64,000 bases of DNA from UBA8752 sp965657965 (GTDB taxonomy: Bacteria; Bacteroidota; Bacteroidia; Flavobacteriales_D; Sanyastnellaceae), in NCBI GenBank assembly GCA_965657965.1, contig CBFHQM010000004.1, positions 100,260 through 164,259 of the forward strand, read 5' to 3'. A program made the translations under genes and the position numbers. Positions 16,040-25,368 of this stretch are shown here, one piece after another (the first letter of the stretch is position 1; each line of letters starts with the position of its first letter). The notes beneath the pieces are model-generated. The model did not search any database. It saw nothing but the letters and a program-made list of their open reading frames with translations, and was not told the origin of the DNA.

Positions 16040-19000
16040 TAGGGTTCTGTGCTGCCACCTGGCACTTCAGAATCAAACCCTGAGGTGTATGGACGTTCTC
16101 CACGCTGGCGCTTGGAACGGTTCTCACGCAGCGTTTGCATGCGGTCAACCATGGCCTTGACCTCTTCGTCTTCTGACATGGCCCTGTCAAGGGCAGACGA
16201 CACCCGCTGGTTCACAGCCAATGCCATTTGAATGCTGCTCTCCGAGGCCACGTAGTATTGGTCGTCTAGAGAAATAAAGTAGGTCAGATCGTCTGCCAAT
16301 TGATCAAACAACTCCTGGCCCACCGTTTTGGCCAAATCCGCGGCTTTGGCTTTGGCTTCTGCAGAAAGACCATCGTCTTGGGCCAAGTCCGATAACAGTT
16401 CCACAACAGGCAACATGACCCGTGTGTAAGGAACATTGCGAGAAGGAGTCGCTTCCAGCATGCGGTTGAGCACATCTAAACCACGACTCGGTTCGCCATC
16501 CCGGGCGAAAGCATCGGCGAGGTTGGTCATTTGCAACCGGATGTTGGTGGCCATGCGACGGTTGTTTTCGTCCATGTAGATCTCCCCCTCAGCGTCCATG
16601 CCGCCCCACTGAAAGTTCTCCATCACATTGGTGTACATCAGGTCCTTCGCAATGCCCAAAGGCTGACCGCTTTGAGACCCGTACTTGACCGGAACCAACC
16701 GCCACGCCAAGCCCTCCAATCGGAAGTAATCTTGAAGGCCGACATAACTATCCGGTCCAATGGTGACCGCGAAATACACAGGGCGCTCCCAGTTGTTGTT
16801 TCGCAAAATCTCCATCACCATGAATTGGTTTTTGAGCACATATTGACGCGGGGTACCGCGACCATCGGTGATGGTCCACTCCAATGCATCCACCATGCGG
16901 TCGCGCTCTTCGGGAAGCACCAAGCCCGAACTCACAGCAAACGCACTGTCTACGGGCACGCTAAAGCTGTTGGAGGGCAAATGCGCATACGAGCGGCCAC
17001 CTCCATAGTCCACCATGTCTGCATCGTCCAATGCTTGCTTCATGGCCACCTCGATGTCCACGTATGGCGCATTGGGGTTGGCAGGGGGGTCCATCAAGAC
17101 AATGTCACGTGTGCCCTGCCGGTATTGCTGCTCTCCCATCCGAATCGGCACAGGAGCACTGTCGTAAGCACGGCGCTTCATCTGCTCCACATACCAGTCG
17201 GTGTTGAGCAAGCTCAAATTCACAATGCGCACATCCGTGCGGTACTCTTCGACCTCCTGAACGAACCACAATGGGAATGTGTCATTGTCTCCATTGGTAA
17301 ACAGGATGGCATTGGGGGCCAAACTGTCCAAGTAGTTCTTGGCCATGTCCACTCCTGTGCTCCTTCCTGCCCGACTGTGGTCATTCCAACCTTCGGCTCC
17401 CATCTGGAACGGCACAAGCAAGAGCAACCCCGAAAACAAGGCCGCATTGAGTTTTTCGTTTCCACCCCGTCCCACAGCGAAGGCAAGGCCCATGAGCAAG
17501 GCCGCCATCGCCGCCAAATACAACACGGTATACCCCACAGCGTGACCGCCACCCGTGACGGATTCCATTACAAAAAGAACCACGCCTAAGCCCAAGGGCG
17601 CGCCCGCGGCCAGACCCAAGTCCCTCAACTTCATGTTGCCTGCCATGTCAAACAAGGCGTAGACCCCCAAACCAATCCAAATGGCAAAGGCATAAAATGA
17701 CCCCACATACGCGTAATCACGCTCGCGTGGCTGCAGAGGGTACTGGTTCAAATAAACCACGATGGCAAAGCCTGTCAAGGCAAACAACAAACCTGTCACC
17801 GTAAAATCACGCCAACCTCGAATGGCTTGAAAAACCAACCCAATCATGCCCAACAAAAGGGGCAACAAATAGAAGTGATTGTGTGCCTTGTCCTCGGATC
17901 GATGGTCAGGGAAAAGGTCCAAGCTGCCCATCCGTTCTTCGTCAATGAAGTCGATTCCCGACATCCAATTGCCGTCGATAAAGTCTCCGTGTCCTTGCAC
18001 ATCGTTTTGCCGACCTGCGTAATTCCACATGAAATAACGGAGGTACATCCACCCCACTTGGTAGCGAACAAAGAAGCGGGCGTTTTCGGCCTGAGAAGGC
18101 ACCAACATCTCATGGTATCGATCGGCTTGTCCCTGCAGTCTTTGAGCTTCTCGAATGTCCTCTGAAGACCGCGACCGGTTGGCCCGTTGCGTTGCTGAAC
18201 GCACCTGTTGTTCCACGCTCGCCAAGCTCTGTTGAATGGCCTTCGCATAACCACGTCCTCTGTCTAGACCCTTGGTTAAGTCCGACACCATCATTTGAGC
18301 CAACGTCCGGCGAATTTCCGGATCACTTAAATCAGCCAAGCGCGCATCGTTGCCTTTGCCCACCACAATCTCTGTGGCGCTTCGTACTTCGTACGTTGCT
18401 CCGAAACGCTGGTTAAAGGAGCGATAGAGGTTGTTCAACATCCTCGCGAGCTCTCCTTTGGCCATGTTGGCGCCCAAAATTCGCGACGCCACGTGGGACT
18501 CAAATTTATCGGTGTCTCTGGCCTCGCCATCGACGGGGCTCACAAACGCCACATCCTCATTCCAACCCTTGTAATTGGACCATTTCTTGTATTCCCCTAC
18601 GTGGTTCGCTTGGCTTGAATACATCCGAGGAAAAACCATGGTAAAGCGGTCGTCATATCGGGGAACACCATTCTTCTTCTCCCCGCTGTCGACATACTCT
18701 TGCGAGATGGTGAAATCGCCTTCGTTCTCCGAGATGTACTTCTCTGCAGCAAACCGCTCTCTGAATGTGGCCACGCGGGTGCTCACCGAACCCCGGTTCT
18801 TCGACACACTGTAACTCGGAAAGTAAGTTGGCGTGCCACTCTCGTATGGCTGCTCAGCGTCATTTGGTGAATTCCAATATTGGCCTGTTCCCAATGGCCG
18901 ATCGCCGTACTGTTCTCGGTTCAAATAAGACAAGAGCGCAAAAAGGTTCTCGGGGTTGTTCTCGTCCATGGGTGGATTGGCCGAGGACCGAACCACAATC

Positions 19001-19926
19001 AAAGCAAACGTGCTGTAGCCCACCAAAATCATGACCACGGAAAGGGCCGCAACATTCAACTGCCACCACCCCTTTTTTCGGCTATACCACAAGGCTGCAA
19101 CCAACAATGCTGCAACCAATAGGAGGTAAAAAACCACCCCGGTATTGAAAGGCAGCCCCATGGAATTCACAAAGGCCAGCTCAAAGCGAGCCGCCAACTT
19201 CACAAAACCCTGAATCAATCCGTATTGGACGAAAAGCAACAAGGCCAAAGACAACGCCAACGCCCCAATGAACGTGTGCCACTTGAAAGTGTTGCGCTTG
19301 AAATAGTAAACCGCAACAATGGCCGGAATGGCCAAGAGGTTAAGCAAGTGCACCCCGATGGAAAGCCCCATCAGATAGGCGATGAGCACGATCCAGCGCA
19401 AGTTGCCCGGTTCTTCTGACCTGGCCTCCCACTTTAAAATCGCCCAAAAAACCAACGCAGTAAACAGCGAGCTCAAGGCATAGACCTCGCCCTCCACGGC
19501 AGAAAACCAAAAGCTATCGCTGAATGTGTAGGCCAAAGCGCCCACAGCGCCGCTGCCCATGATGGCCAATCGCTGTCCTGCTGTGGGTGCTGATTGTCCT
19601 TCTACCCAACGTGATGCCGACAGTTTTTGCGCCAAGTGGGTGATGCTCCAAAACAAAAACAGGATGGTAAAGGAGCTCGCCATCGCGCTCATGACGTTGA
19701 CCGCAGTCGCCGCATAAATCGCAGGCACAAACATGGAAAACAGCCGGGCCAACAGCATGAACATGGGGGCCCCAGGGGGGTGACCCACTTCTAGCTTGTA
19801 GGCTGAGGCAATGAATTCACCACAATCCCAAAAGCTCGCTGTGGATTCGATGGTGAGCAGGTAGACCACAGTGGCCAAGAGCCATACTGCCCATCCGGTG
19901 AGGTCGTTGAGTCGCTTGTAGTTCAT
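16039..19926 (-). CDS. DUF2723 / GT117-family membrane protein (putative protein O-mannosyltransferase type)
   Basis: A 1295-residue protein. The N-terminal 550 residues include about ten transmembrane helices and the family signature SFWDCGEFIASAYKLEVGHPPGAP in two parts (DCGEFI then VGHPPGAP). A soluble, charged, coiled-coil-like insertion lies around residues 560-625. Further helices follow, then a soluble domain with TNGDNDTFPLWFVQE and a helical C-terminus. The DUF2723 family is grouped with GT-C glycosyltransferases and is widespread in Bacteroidota, where surface-protein O-glycosylation is known; the donor is unproven. It heads the purN-marC-rnhA run. The C-terminus is highly charged. 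Confidence 0.85.
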   Translation of the reverse strand: MNYKRLNDLTGWAVWLLATVVYLLTIESTASFWDCGEFIASAYKLEVGHPPGAPMFMLLARLFSMFVPAIYAATAVNVMSAMASSFTILFLFWSITHLAQKLSASRWVEGQSAPTAGQRLAIMGSGAVGALAYTFSDSFWFSAVEGEVYALSSLFTALVFWAILKWEARSEEPGNLRWIVLIAYLMGLSIGVHLLNLLAIPAIVAVYYFKRNTFKWHTFIGALALSLALLLFVQYGLIQGFVKLAARFELAFVNSMGLPFNTGVVFYLLLVAALLVAALWYSRKKGWWQLNVAALSVVMILVGYSTFALIVVRSSANPPMDENNPENLFALLSYLNREQYGDRPLGTGQYWNSPNDAEQPYESGTPTYFPSYSVSKNRGSVSTRVATFRERFAAEKYISENEGDFTISQEYVDSGEKKNGVPRYDDRFTMVFPRMYSSQANHVGEYKKWSNYKGWNEDVAFVSPVDGEARDTDKFESHVASRILGANMAKGELARMLNNLYRSFNQRFGATYEVRSATEIVVGKGNDARLADLSDPEIRRTLAQMMVSDLTKGLDRGRGYAKAIQQSLASVEQQVRSATQRANRSRSSEDIREAQRLQGQADRYHEMLVPSQAENARFFVRYQVGWMYLRYFMWNYAGRQNDVQGHGDFIDGNWMSGIDFIDEERMGSLDLFPDHRSEDKAHNHFYLLPLLLGMIGLVFQAIRGWRDFTVTGLLFALTGFAIVVYLNQYPLQPRERDYAYVGSFYAFAIWIGLGVYALFDMAGNMKLRDLGLAAGAPLGLGVVLFVMESVTGGGHAVGYTVLYLAAMAALLMGLAFAVGRGGNEKLNAALFSGLLLLVPFQMGAEGWNDHSRAGRSTGVDMAKNYLDSLAPNAILFTNGDNDTFPLWFVQEVEEYRTDVRIVNLSLLNTDWYVEQMKRRAYDSAPVPIRMGEQQYRQGTRDIVLMDPPANPNAPYVDIEVAMKQALDDADMVDYGGGRSYAHLPSNSFSVPVDSAFAVSSGLVLPEERDRMVDALEWTITDGRGTPRQYVLKNQFMVMEILRNNNWERPVYFAVTIGPDSYVGLQDYFRLEGLAWRLVPVKYGSQSGQPLGIAKDLMYTNVMENFQWGGMDAEGEIYMDENNRRMATNIRLQMTNLADAFARDGEPSRGLDVLNRMLEATPSRNVPYTRVMLPVVELLSDLAQDDGLSAEAKAKAADLAKTVGQELFDQLADDLTYFISLDDQYYVASESSIQMALAVNQRVSSALDRAMSEDEEVKAMVDRMQTLRENRSKRQRGERPYTSGFDSEVPGGSTEP

Positions 19927-19986
19927 GCGGCGTTGATTTGTCCAGCGGTATCCGCCCCAATCGGGACCTCAACCTGAGGAACACCG

Positions 19987-20017
19987 CGAAAATAGGCCCT
20001 CCTTATCGGGTGACCAT
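19987..20017 (-). promoter_or_regulatory. Candidate promoter for the GT117-purN-marC-rnhA run
   Basis: On the minus strand TATTTTCG (19987-19994) matches the TAnnTTCG variant. A TGG sits 19-20 bases upstream in place of the -33 TTG. The predicted leader is about 50 bases. The match is fair. Confidence 0.35.
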
Positions 20018-22849
20018 CACCCTTCTGTGCGCAGCATGCACGCCGCTTTGCACATGCAACACATATCCCCCTGGATCGAGCCGGCGTGTGGGCAAGACCC
20101 ATTGCGGCAAGACCGACCTGCCCTGCTTGACCACACGGCCCAAACCGTCGACCAACATCCACAACGCCTCGCCCTCAAAAACCTTGGCGTTCATGCGCAC
20201 AAAAGCCGCTTCATTCGCGGGATTAGGGAATACCAAAAGTCCAGTTGAAACCGACAAAGCCACATCAGTGAATCCGTTGCTGCAATCGGTCAGCACGCCG
20301 AATTCCACATCAAAAACACTGTCAATCAGCGAGAGGTCCACCTGAATCTCATCTGCTTCTCCCATGTTCAACGTCAGCGTCATTCCAGGCAGCCCCTCGA
20401 AGTTGGGTGACCCGGAGAAGGCCATGGACAGGGTGTAACATCCAGGGGGCAGGCACAGAACAGCACCTTCCAATCCTGCACCTTCAGGGTCCAGAGAGAT
20501 GGACTCCGTCCAATTCATGCCTTCGCCGGACAAACTCAATGTCCACTCAAGGTTTTCGAGCAGCCCATCCACGGTCTCGCCATCGATGGTCACCTCGACC
20601 TGTTCACAGGGCTCATCTGAACCGTTTTCAAGATCAATGCATGCGCTGACCACTTCGCTACACTCTTCGAATGTGGCCGACACGCAGGCCGTTTCGATGA
20701 GCACGCCTTCAACAAACGAGTAGTTGATTGTCTCTCCAAAAACCACAGAACCGTCGGAAAGGGTCCAAAGAAAATCCACCCCTTCATCCGAATCTGTGAC
20801 CGCCACCAAGGTCCAACTGCCATCGGCTTCCTCTGTGGCTTCGATTTCCAAATGGCACTCCACCTCGGCCCCGCAATCCACATCGCCTGCACCAAAAGAG
20901 AACACCAAGGCCGACCCATCCACCGAAGGGCCTTCAGTAAAGTCAAAAGATCCGGCCACCTCAAAGTTGGATGCCGCATCGCTGCTGTCCATCGCCATCA
21001 AACTCACGTCGTAACACCCCTCAGGCAAGCACATGCCCAACTCAAGCGTTTGCTGTTCTCCGGGCAAGAACAGCAAGATGTCGTTCTGCTCCCAATCCGC
21101 TCCGGTCACTTCCCAAGAAAAGTAGCCCGAAGCCCATTCGCTGGGCGTGACTTCAAAAAACACCGGCTCACAGGATGCGTCACACCCTTCAATTTCAACT
21201 TCCATACACCAAGTGGTGCCCTCCGGGCAATCAGGACTGTACACCGTGGCGCACACTTCGTATGTCCCCGATTCGGCATGTTGATGTTCGGTCCAGAGAT
21301 AAGCGCTGGTGAACACCATGCCGTCGCCAAAGTCCCAAGAAATGGTGTAATCGTCTGGCTGCATCATTTCCAGCATGTAGAAGCCAAGACAAGGCTCCTC
21401 TTCATCCATGATTGTGTAATTCAAACTGCCCTGATTCAACGTCAAACAAGGTTCACATCCCGCCACCTCAACTTCCACGCAAAGCACAGTAGAGTCTGGG
21501 CAAGTGGGACTCACATACGTCGCACATGTCTCGTATAAACCGTCCTCAGGAAACACATGCCAAGAGAAATGACCTTCTCCCATGGTTCCATCGCCAAAGT
21601 CCCAAGTGACCGCTTCGCCTTCTGTGAATTCACAAACGCTGACCACGAATTCACAGCCATTTCCGCTCACCCAGACTTCCTCCGGACAATCGGTCTCGTA
21701 GCCCTCGCTTCCCGTGCAAGCCACCACCCCTTCCGGACAATCTTCTGTGATGTACTGCACGCAAACCTGCCACAGAGAATCTGCCGTGCCTTCCGGCAAG
21801 GTCAACGCCGTGCCGCCTTCCATGAACACCTCTCCATTGACGCTGTACACCAAGTTGACGCCCTCGGGATAACCCACAGGAATCACCATGATGACCTCCC
21901 CTTCTTGTGCGGTTTGCACTTCGAGTTCCAAGCCACAATCTGGCTCGCTGCATCCGGTCACGTTCACCGTGGTGGACAACGTGACGCCGGCCGGGCAAAG
22001 GTCCGAGACATAGTCTACAGAGACCTCAAACATCCCATCGCCACCAAACACATGTTCGGCATAATGCCCCCCTTCTGTGATCTCATCACCAAACGTCCAC
22101 GTCGCAGATTGATTGAATTGATATTCCCCTGCCTCAAAAGCCCAAGCGCATCCCTCGTCCAACGAGACAACGTCCAGCGACTCTGGGCATTCATCCGTTT
22201 CAATTTCATCGCATGCACCATACAGCGGCAAGGACACAATCTGTGCCAACGTGCCCACGCCACCCGGTAAAATTTGCAAGTGAAGAACCCCTTCTAAGTC
22301 TCCATCTGTGGTGAGTTGCGCCACGAGCACCCGCCCATTTTCATCGGGCAATCCATTGGAATTGCTGGGCACCACAAACCAAGCGCTTCCAATCAAGTCG
22401 TCGATCACAAAGCCCTCTCCATTCTCAAACTGTGTCGCAAACGGAGAGCCTGAACTCATGACCACCTGCGGACAATCTTCCCCTGCACCCGCATCGGGTG
22501 GCCCGTCAATTCCAATGGTCAACCAACTGTCGAAAGGCAACTCCGGGAACAGGTCAAAGAGCAAGGGGTTATTGGCACATGGAAACTGCCCCCCCTCGGA
22601 CGCTTGATACCAAGTGGTGGACGTCAAAAGTGCCGTGGGGTTCTGCTGGTCCCCAAAAACTGTGGTTACCACGTCTTCTGGGCCAGGGAGTGTCACATAA
22701 AGACGGTACGTGGTTTGCCCTTCCAGAGGACCCTCGGTGTGTACCGCGACCACTTCAATGTCCAAACAAACGCTACCATCCACCAATACAGGCTGGGCAA
22801 CCAAGCCCGTGAACAGCAGGGACAACACGGTAAAAAGAAAGAATCGCAT
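20003..22849 (-). CDS. Secreted PKD-repeat protein with T9SS type A sorting domain
   Basis: A 948-residue secreted protein. It has a signal peptide (MRFFLFTVLSLLFTGLVAQ), an N-terminal globular domain to about residue 220, then at least four PKD-like modules marked by WTFGDEITEG, VTWDFGDGTMGEG, ISWDFGDGMVF and FLWTLSDGS. Each module is followed by a Cys-containing linker such as VEVAGCEPC. The C-terminal sorting domain begins LVFPNPANEAAF and ends VMVTR. Many paired cysteines imply disulfides on the cell surface. The substrate or partner is unknown. PKD domains usually mediate protein or polysaccharide contacts. It lies alone between 3-hydroxyanthranilate dioxygenase and the GT117 gene. Confidence 0.85.
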   Translation of the reverse strand: MRFFLFTVLSLLFTGLVAQPVLVDGSVCLDIEVVAVHTEGPLEGQTTYRLYVTLPGPEDVVTTVFGDQQNPTALLTSTTWYQASEGGQFPCANNPLLFDLFPELPFDSWLTIGIDGPPDAGAGEDCPQVVMSSGSPFATQFENGEGFVIDDLIGSAWFVVPSNSNGLPDENGRVLVAQLTTDGDLEGVLHLQILPGGVGTLAQIVSLPLYGACDEIETDECPESLDVVSLDEGCAWAFEAGEYQFNQSATWTFGDEITEGGHYAEHVFGGDGMFEVSVDYVSDLCPAGVTLSTTVNVTGCSEPDCGLELEVQTAQEGEVIMVIPVGYPEGVNLVYSVNGEVFMEGGTALTLPEGTADSLWQVCVQYITEDCPEGVVACTGSEGYETDCPEEVWVSGNGCEFVVSVCEFTEGEAVTWDFGDGTMGEGHFSWHVFPEDGLYETCATYVSPTCPDSTVLCVEVEVAGCEPCLTLNQGSLNYTIMDEEEPCLGFYMLEMMQPDDYTISWDFGDGMVFTSAYLWTEHQHAESGTYEVCATVYSPDCPEGTTWCMEVEIEGCDASCEPVFFEVTPSEWASGYFSWEVTGADWEQNDILLFLPGEQQTLELGMCLPEGCYDVSLMAMDSSDAASNFEVAGSFDFTEGPSVDGSALVFSFGAGDVDCGAEVECHLEIEATEEADGSWTLVAVTDSDEGVDFLWTLSDGSVVFGETINYSFVEGVLIETACVSATFEECSEVVSACIDLENGSDEPCEQVEVTIDGETVDGLLENLEWTLSLSGEGMNWTESISLDPEGAGLEGAVLCLPPGCYTLSMAFSGSPNFEGLPGMTLTLNMGEADEIQVDLSLIDSVFDVEFGVLTDCSNGFTDVALSVSTGLLVFPNPANEAAFVRMNAKVFEGEALWMLVDGLGRVVKQGRSVLPQWVLPTRRLDPGGYVLHVQSGVHAAHRRVMVTR

Positions 22850-22905
22850 ATCGGCTTAAGGGGTTACTCGAAAAACAAAGGGATCAAGGCAAACGTTGCA
22901 CGGTA

Positions 22906-23445
22906 TCAATCCGCTTCAACAAACCGAGGATCGGCAGGAAGCACATCCCCACACGACGAACATGTTCGTTTGGCCTCATCTCCGTAGAAGTCTCGGAACC
23001 GAGGCAAGAAGTCTTTTTCGATGTCGCGGAGTTCGAAATACGTCTCGTGCAACTTTTGATTGCAACCGTCACAGAACCACAACAACCCGTCCTTCATGTC
23101 CGACCCGGCGCGCTTTCGCTCAATCACCAGGCCCAGTGATCCCGCCTCCCTCATCGGGCTATGCGGCACTTTCGCTGGATGCAGGTACATGTCTCCAGGA
23201 CCCAGCTTCATGTCCACCGCCTGGCCATTTTCTTGAATGCGCACCGTGATGTTGCCTTCCAACTGATAAAACAGCTCCTCTGTCTCGTTGTAGTGGTAGT
23301 CTTTCCGGGCGTTGGGTCCCGCTACAATCATGACGATGTAATCCCCACTTTCCACGTAGAGGTTCTTGTTTCCCACCGGAGGCTTGAGCAACTCCCGGTG
23401 TTCCTCGATCCACGTGGTCAGGTTGAAAGGCTTGGCAATGGGCAT
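22906..23445 (-). CDS. 3-hydroxyanthranilate 3,4-dioxygenase
   Basis: A 179-residue cupin enzyme. Iron ligands are visible as His and Glu in KDYHYNETEELFYQLEG and His in LHPAKVPHSP. Two CxxC pairs near the C-terminus (CDGC and CSSC) form the rubredoxin-like site typical of the bacterial enzyme. It opens 3-hydroxyanthranilate to the precursor of quinolinate, on the route from tryptophan to NAD. kynU, the preceding step, lies 13 kb away in this window. It is 9 bases upstream of the next gene on its own strand's 3' side only in the sense that the DMT gene ends at 23455; the two probably share transcripts. Confidence 0.93.
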   Translation of the reverse strand: MPIAKPFNLTTWIEEHRELLKPPVGNKNLYVESGDYIVMIVAGPNARKDYHYNETEELFYQLEGNITVRIQENGQAVDMKLGPGDMYLHPAKVPHSPMREAGSLGLVIERKRAGSDMKDGLLWFCDGCNQKLHETYFELRDIEKDFLPRFRDFYGDEAKRTCSSCGDVLPADPRFVEAD

Positions 23446-23454
23446 GGGTTGAAA

Positions 23455-24378
23455 TTAACCCTTCACCCCTTGTTTTCGAACCGGACGGCCCACCAGATAT
23501 ACCCCAATGAAAATCAAGGCGCCAAAAACCACCAGTGGCCACCCCACATCAACCATGTAATCGGTGCCCCCGTAGTGGGCTTGTGCCAAGCTGAGCAAGG
23601 TGGCGAGTAAGGGCTGAAGGTAGATGTACACACTCACCACGGTTGGCTGAAGGTTCTGCAAAGCGAAAATGTTCAGCAGGTAAACCAAGAATGTGGTGGC
23701 CAACACCACGTAGGCTACACCTGCCCACTGTTCTGGGCCAAAAGCAGACCAGTCAATGGCCATCGCTTGACGCCAACCGATGGGCGTGGTGAACAGCCAG
23801 CCAAACAAAAACACCCACGTGATCACCGTCAAGGGCCTGTATTTGGCCATGAGCGGCTTCACGGCCACCAAGTAAAAGGCATAACTGGTGGCGTTAATGA
23901 GGATCATCAAATCCCCTTGCCAGGAGGCATGGATGCGCTCACCCGAACTGCTCCAAATCAAGATGGCCGCAGCCCCCACCCCGCCCAAAATCACCCCTAC
24001 CAATCGGCGGCGCACAATGGGTTGGCCGAGCATCACCGCACTGGCAATCAGAACCAAAATCGGATTGACCGTCATGATCAAGCTGGCATTCACCGGGCTG
24101 GTGGTGTTGAGGCCATTGAAGAACAGGAGCATGTTGATTCCCACCCCTGTTAGGCCGCAAAACAACATGCGTGGCAGGTCTTTTCGGTCCACCTTTTCCG
24201 GGCGAGCCAAGATGAGCAGACCAAACAGCACCAAAGCCCCTGTGACCCGCAACACAATGAACCCGCTGGGGCCCACCAAATCCGGCATCAGTCCCTTGGC
24301 CACGAGGTAATTCCCCCCGTAGATGAACGCCACAACCAACAGGGCGAGGTGAGCAAGCAGACGCTTCACTCGCTCCAA
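23455..24378 (-). CDS. EamA/DMT-family transporter
   Basis: A 307-residue, ten-helix membrane protein with two EamA halves, for example LVVAFIYGGNYLVAKG at the start and a second half beginning near residue 150. DMT proteins export or import small metabolites; the substrate is unknown. The start is probably TTG at 24378, directly after the TGA of the ArsC-like gene (TGATTG); a GTG nine bases later is the alternative. It reads into the 3-hydroxyanthranilate dioxygenase gene, suggesting an operon. Confidence 0.85.
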   Translation of the reverse strand: MERVKRLLAHLALLVVAFIYGGNYLVAKGLMPDLVGPSGFIVLRVTGALVLFGLLILARPEKVDRKDLPRMLFCGLTGVGINMLLFFNGLNTTSPVNASLIMTVNPILVLIASAVMLGQPIVRRRLVGVILGGVGAAAILIWSSSGERIHASWQGDLMILINATSYAFYLVAVKPLMAKYRPLTVITWVFLFGWLFTTPIGWRQAMAIDWSAFGPEQWAGVAYVVLATTFLVYLLNIFALQNLQPTVVSVYIYLQPLLATLLSLAQAHYGGTDYMVDVGWPLVVFGALIFIGVYLVGRPVRKQGVKG

Positions 24379-24738
24379 TCAGCTTTGAAGAGCCGCGCGG
24401 GCACCCTCTACAGACGCCTTTGCTGACCCGGCAAACACCGCACCATCCGTGAGCAAGACTGGGCGCTTGAGAAAGGTGTACTCCTCCAAAATCAGGCGGC
24501 GGTAGTCGGCCTCTTTCAGGTCTTGATCGGCCAACCCCATCGAGCGAAATTTCATGGCCCTGCGGCTAAACAATGCCGCATAACTGCCGGCATGCACCTG
24601 CATCGCATCGAGCTGTTCCGCAGAAATGCCTTCGGCTTTGATGTCGCAAATCACCGCGCCGTGACCCGCAGGGTCCAAGTCGGCATCGATGCGTTGACAG
24701 GTCTTGCAATTGGGAAGGGTGAAGAACGTCGCGGGCAT
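24379..24738 (-). CDS. ArsC/Spx-family thioredoxin-fold protein
   Basis: A 119-residue protein with an N-terminal CxxC (NCKTCQRI) at about residues 11-14 and the ArsC-fold C-terminus FLKRPVLLTDGAVFAG, including the conserved Arg-Pro. The family includes arsenate reductases, Spx regulators and YffB-like proteins. The CxxC arrangement is unlike classical plasmid ArsC and closer to the Spx/YffB group, so arsenate reduction is not asserted. It abuts the uridine kinase stop (24739) and the DMT transporter start. Confidence 0.8.
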   Translation of the reverse strand: MPATFFTLPNCKTCQRIDADLDPAGHGAVICDIKAEGISAEQLDAMQVHAGSYAALFSRRAMKFRSMGLADQDLKEADYRRLILEEYTFLKRPVLLTDGAVFAGSAKASVEGARAALQS

Positions 24739-25368
24739 TTAAGAGGGGGATAAGAGTTTGTCAATGGCTTCAACCGCCCCCGTCAGGTTTGGTTCAACAG
24801 CTTGGTTGTTGTCGAGCACCACATTGGCAAGATGGGCTACCGGGTCCAAGTAGCGCAAGTCACCTGGCCTCACATGCCGGTCCCATTGATATCGAATGAT
24901 GTCCGGGGTTAGACTCCGCTCGGCTTGATCGCGTGCGAGACGTCGGGCAAACCTGGTTTCAGGCGTCGCGTGGATGAGCACGGTCAAATCCAATCGGTTG
25001 CGCACGTCCGCATCGTGTAAAAGGAAAAGACCATCCAAAAACACCACAGGACACGCCGGAATGTGCAACGGCTCTGGTTCGACCCCGGGCTGATTGAAGG
25101 TGTAGCTCTGAATGTGGAGGTCTTCCCCTGAGCGCAAAACATCGAGGTCTCGGGAAAGGCGCTCCAAATCCAAAGACGCGGGCTCATCAAAATTGGGCTC
25201 TCCCTCTGCATCGCGAGGGACGTCCTGGATCGGCTTATAGTAATCGTCCATCCGCAACACTGCAGCCCTAGAACCATAGTGCTCCAGCAATCGATTGACC
25301 ACCGTTCCTTTTCCTGAGGCACTGCCTCCAACGACGCCCACCAGGCGGCTTCCCGTTTTTTCAGTCAT
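24739..25368 (-). CDS. udk: Uridine kinase-like P-loop kinase
   Basis: A 209-residue protein starting at the ATG at 25368. The P-loop is GGSASGKGTV (residues about 14-23). Further features are LRMDDYYKP, the region NFDEPASLDLERL and FLDGLFLLHD. These match uridine/cytidine kinase, which phosphorylates uridine and cytidine for salvage. The Walker Thr/Ser position is Gly-Thr here (GKGT) rather than GKT/GKS, a small deviation. The ATG overlaps the upstream GH3 stop by 8 bases. Confidence 0.85.
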   Translation of the reverse strand: MTEKTGSRLVGVVGGSASGKGTVVNRLLEHYGSRAAVLRMDDYYKPIQDVPRDAEGEPNFDEPASLDLERLSRDLDVLRSGEDLHIQSYTFNQPGVEPEPLHIPACPVVFLDGLFLLHDADVRNRLDLTVLIHATPETRFARRLARDQAERSLTPDIIRYQWDRHVRPGDLRYLDPVAHLANVVLDNNQAVEPNLTGAVEAIDKLLSPS

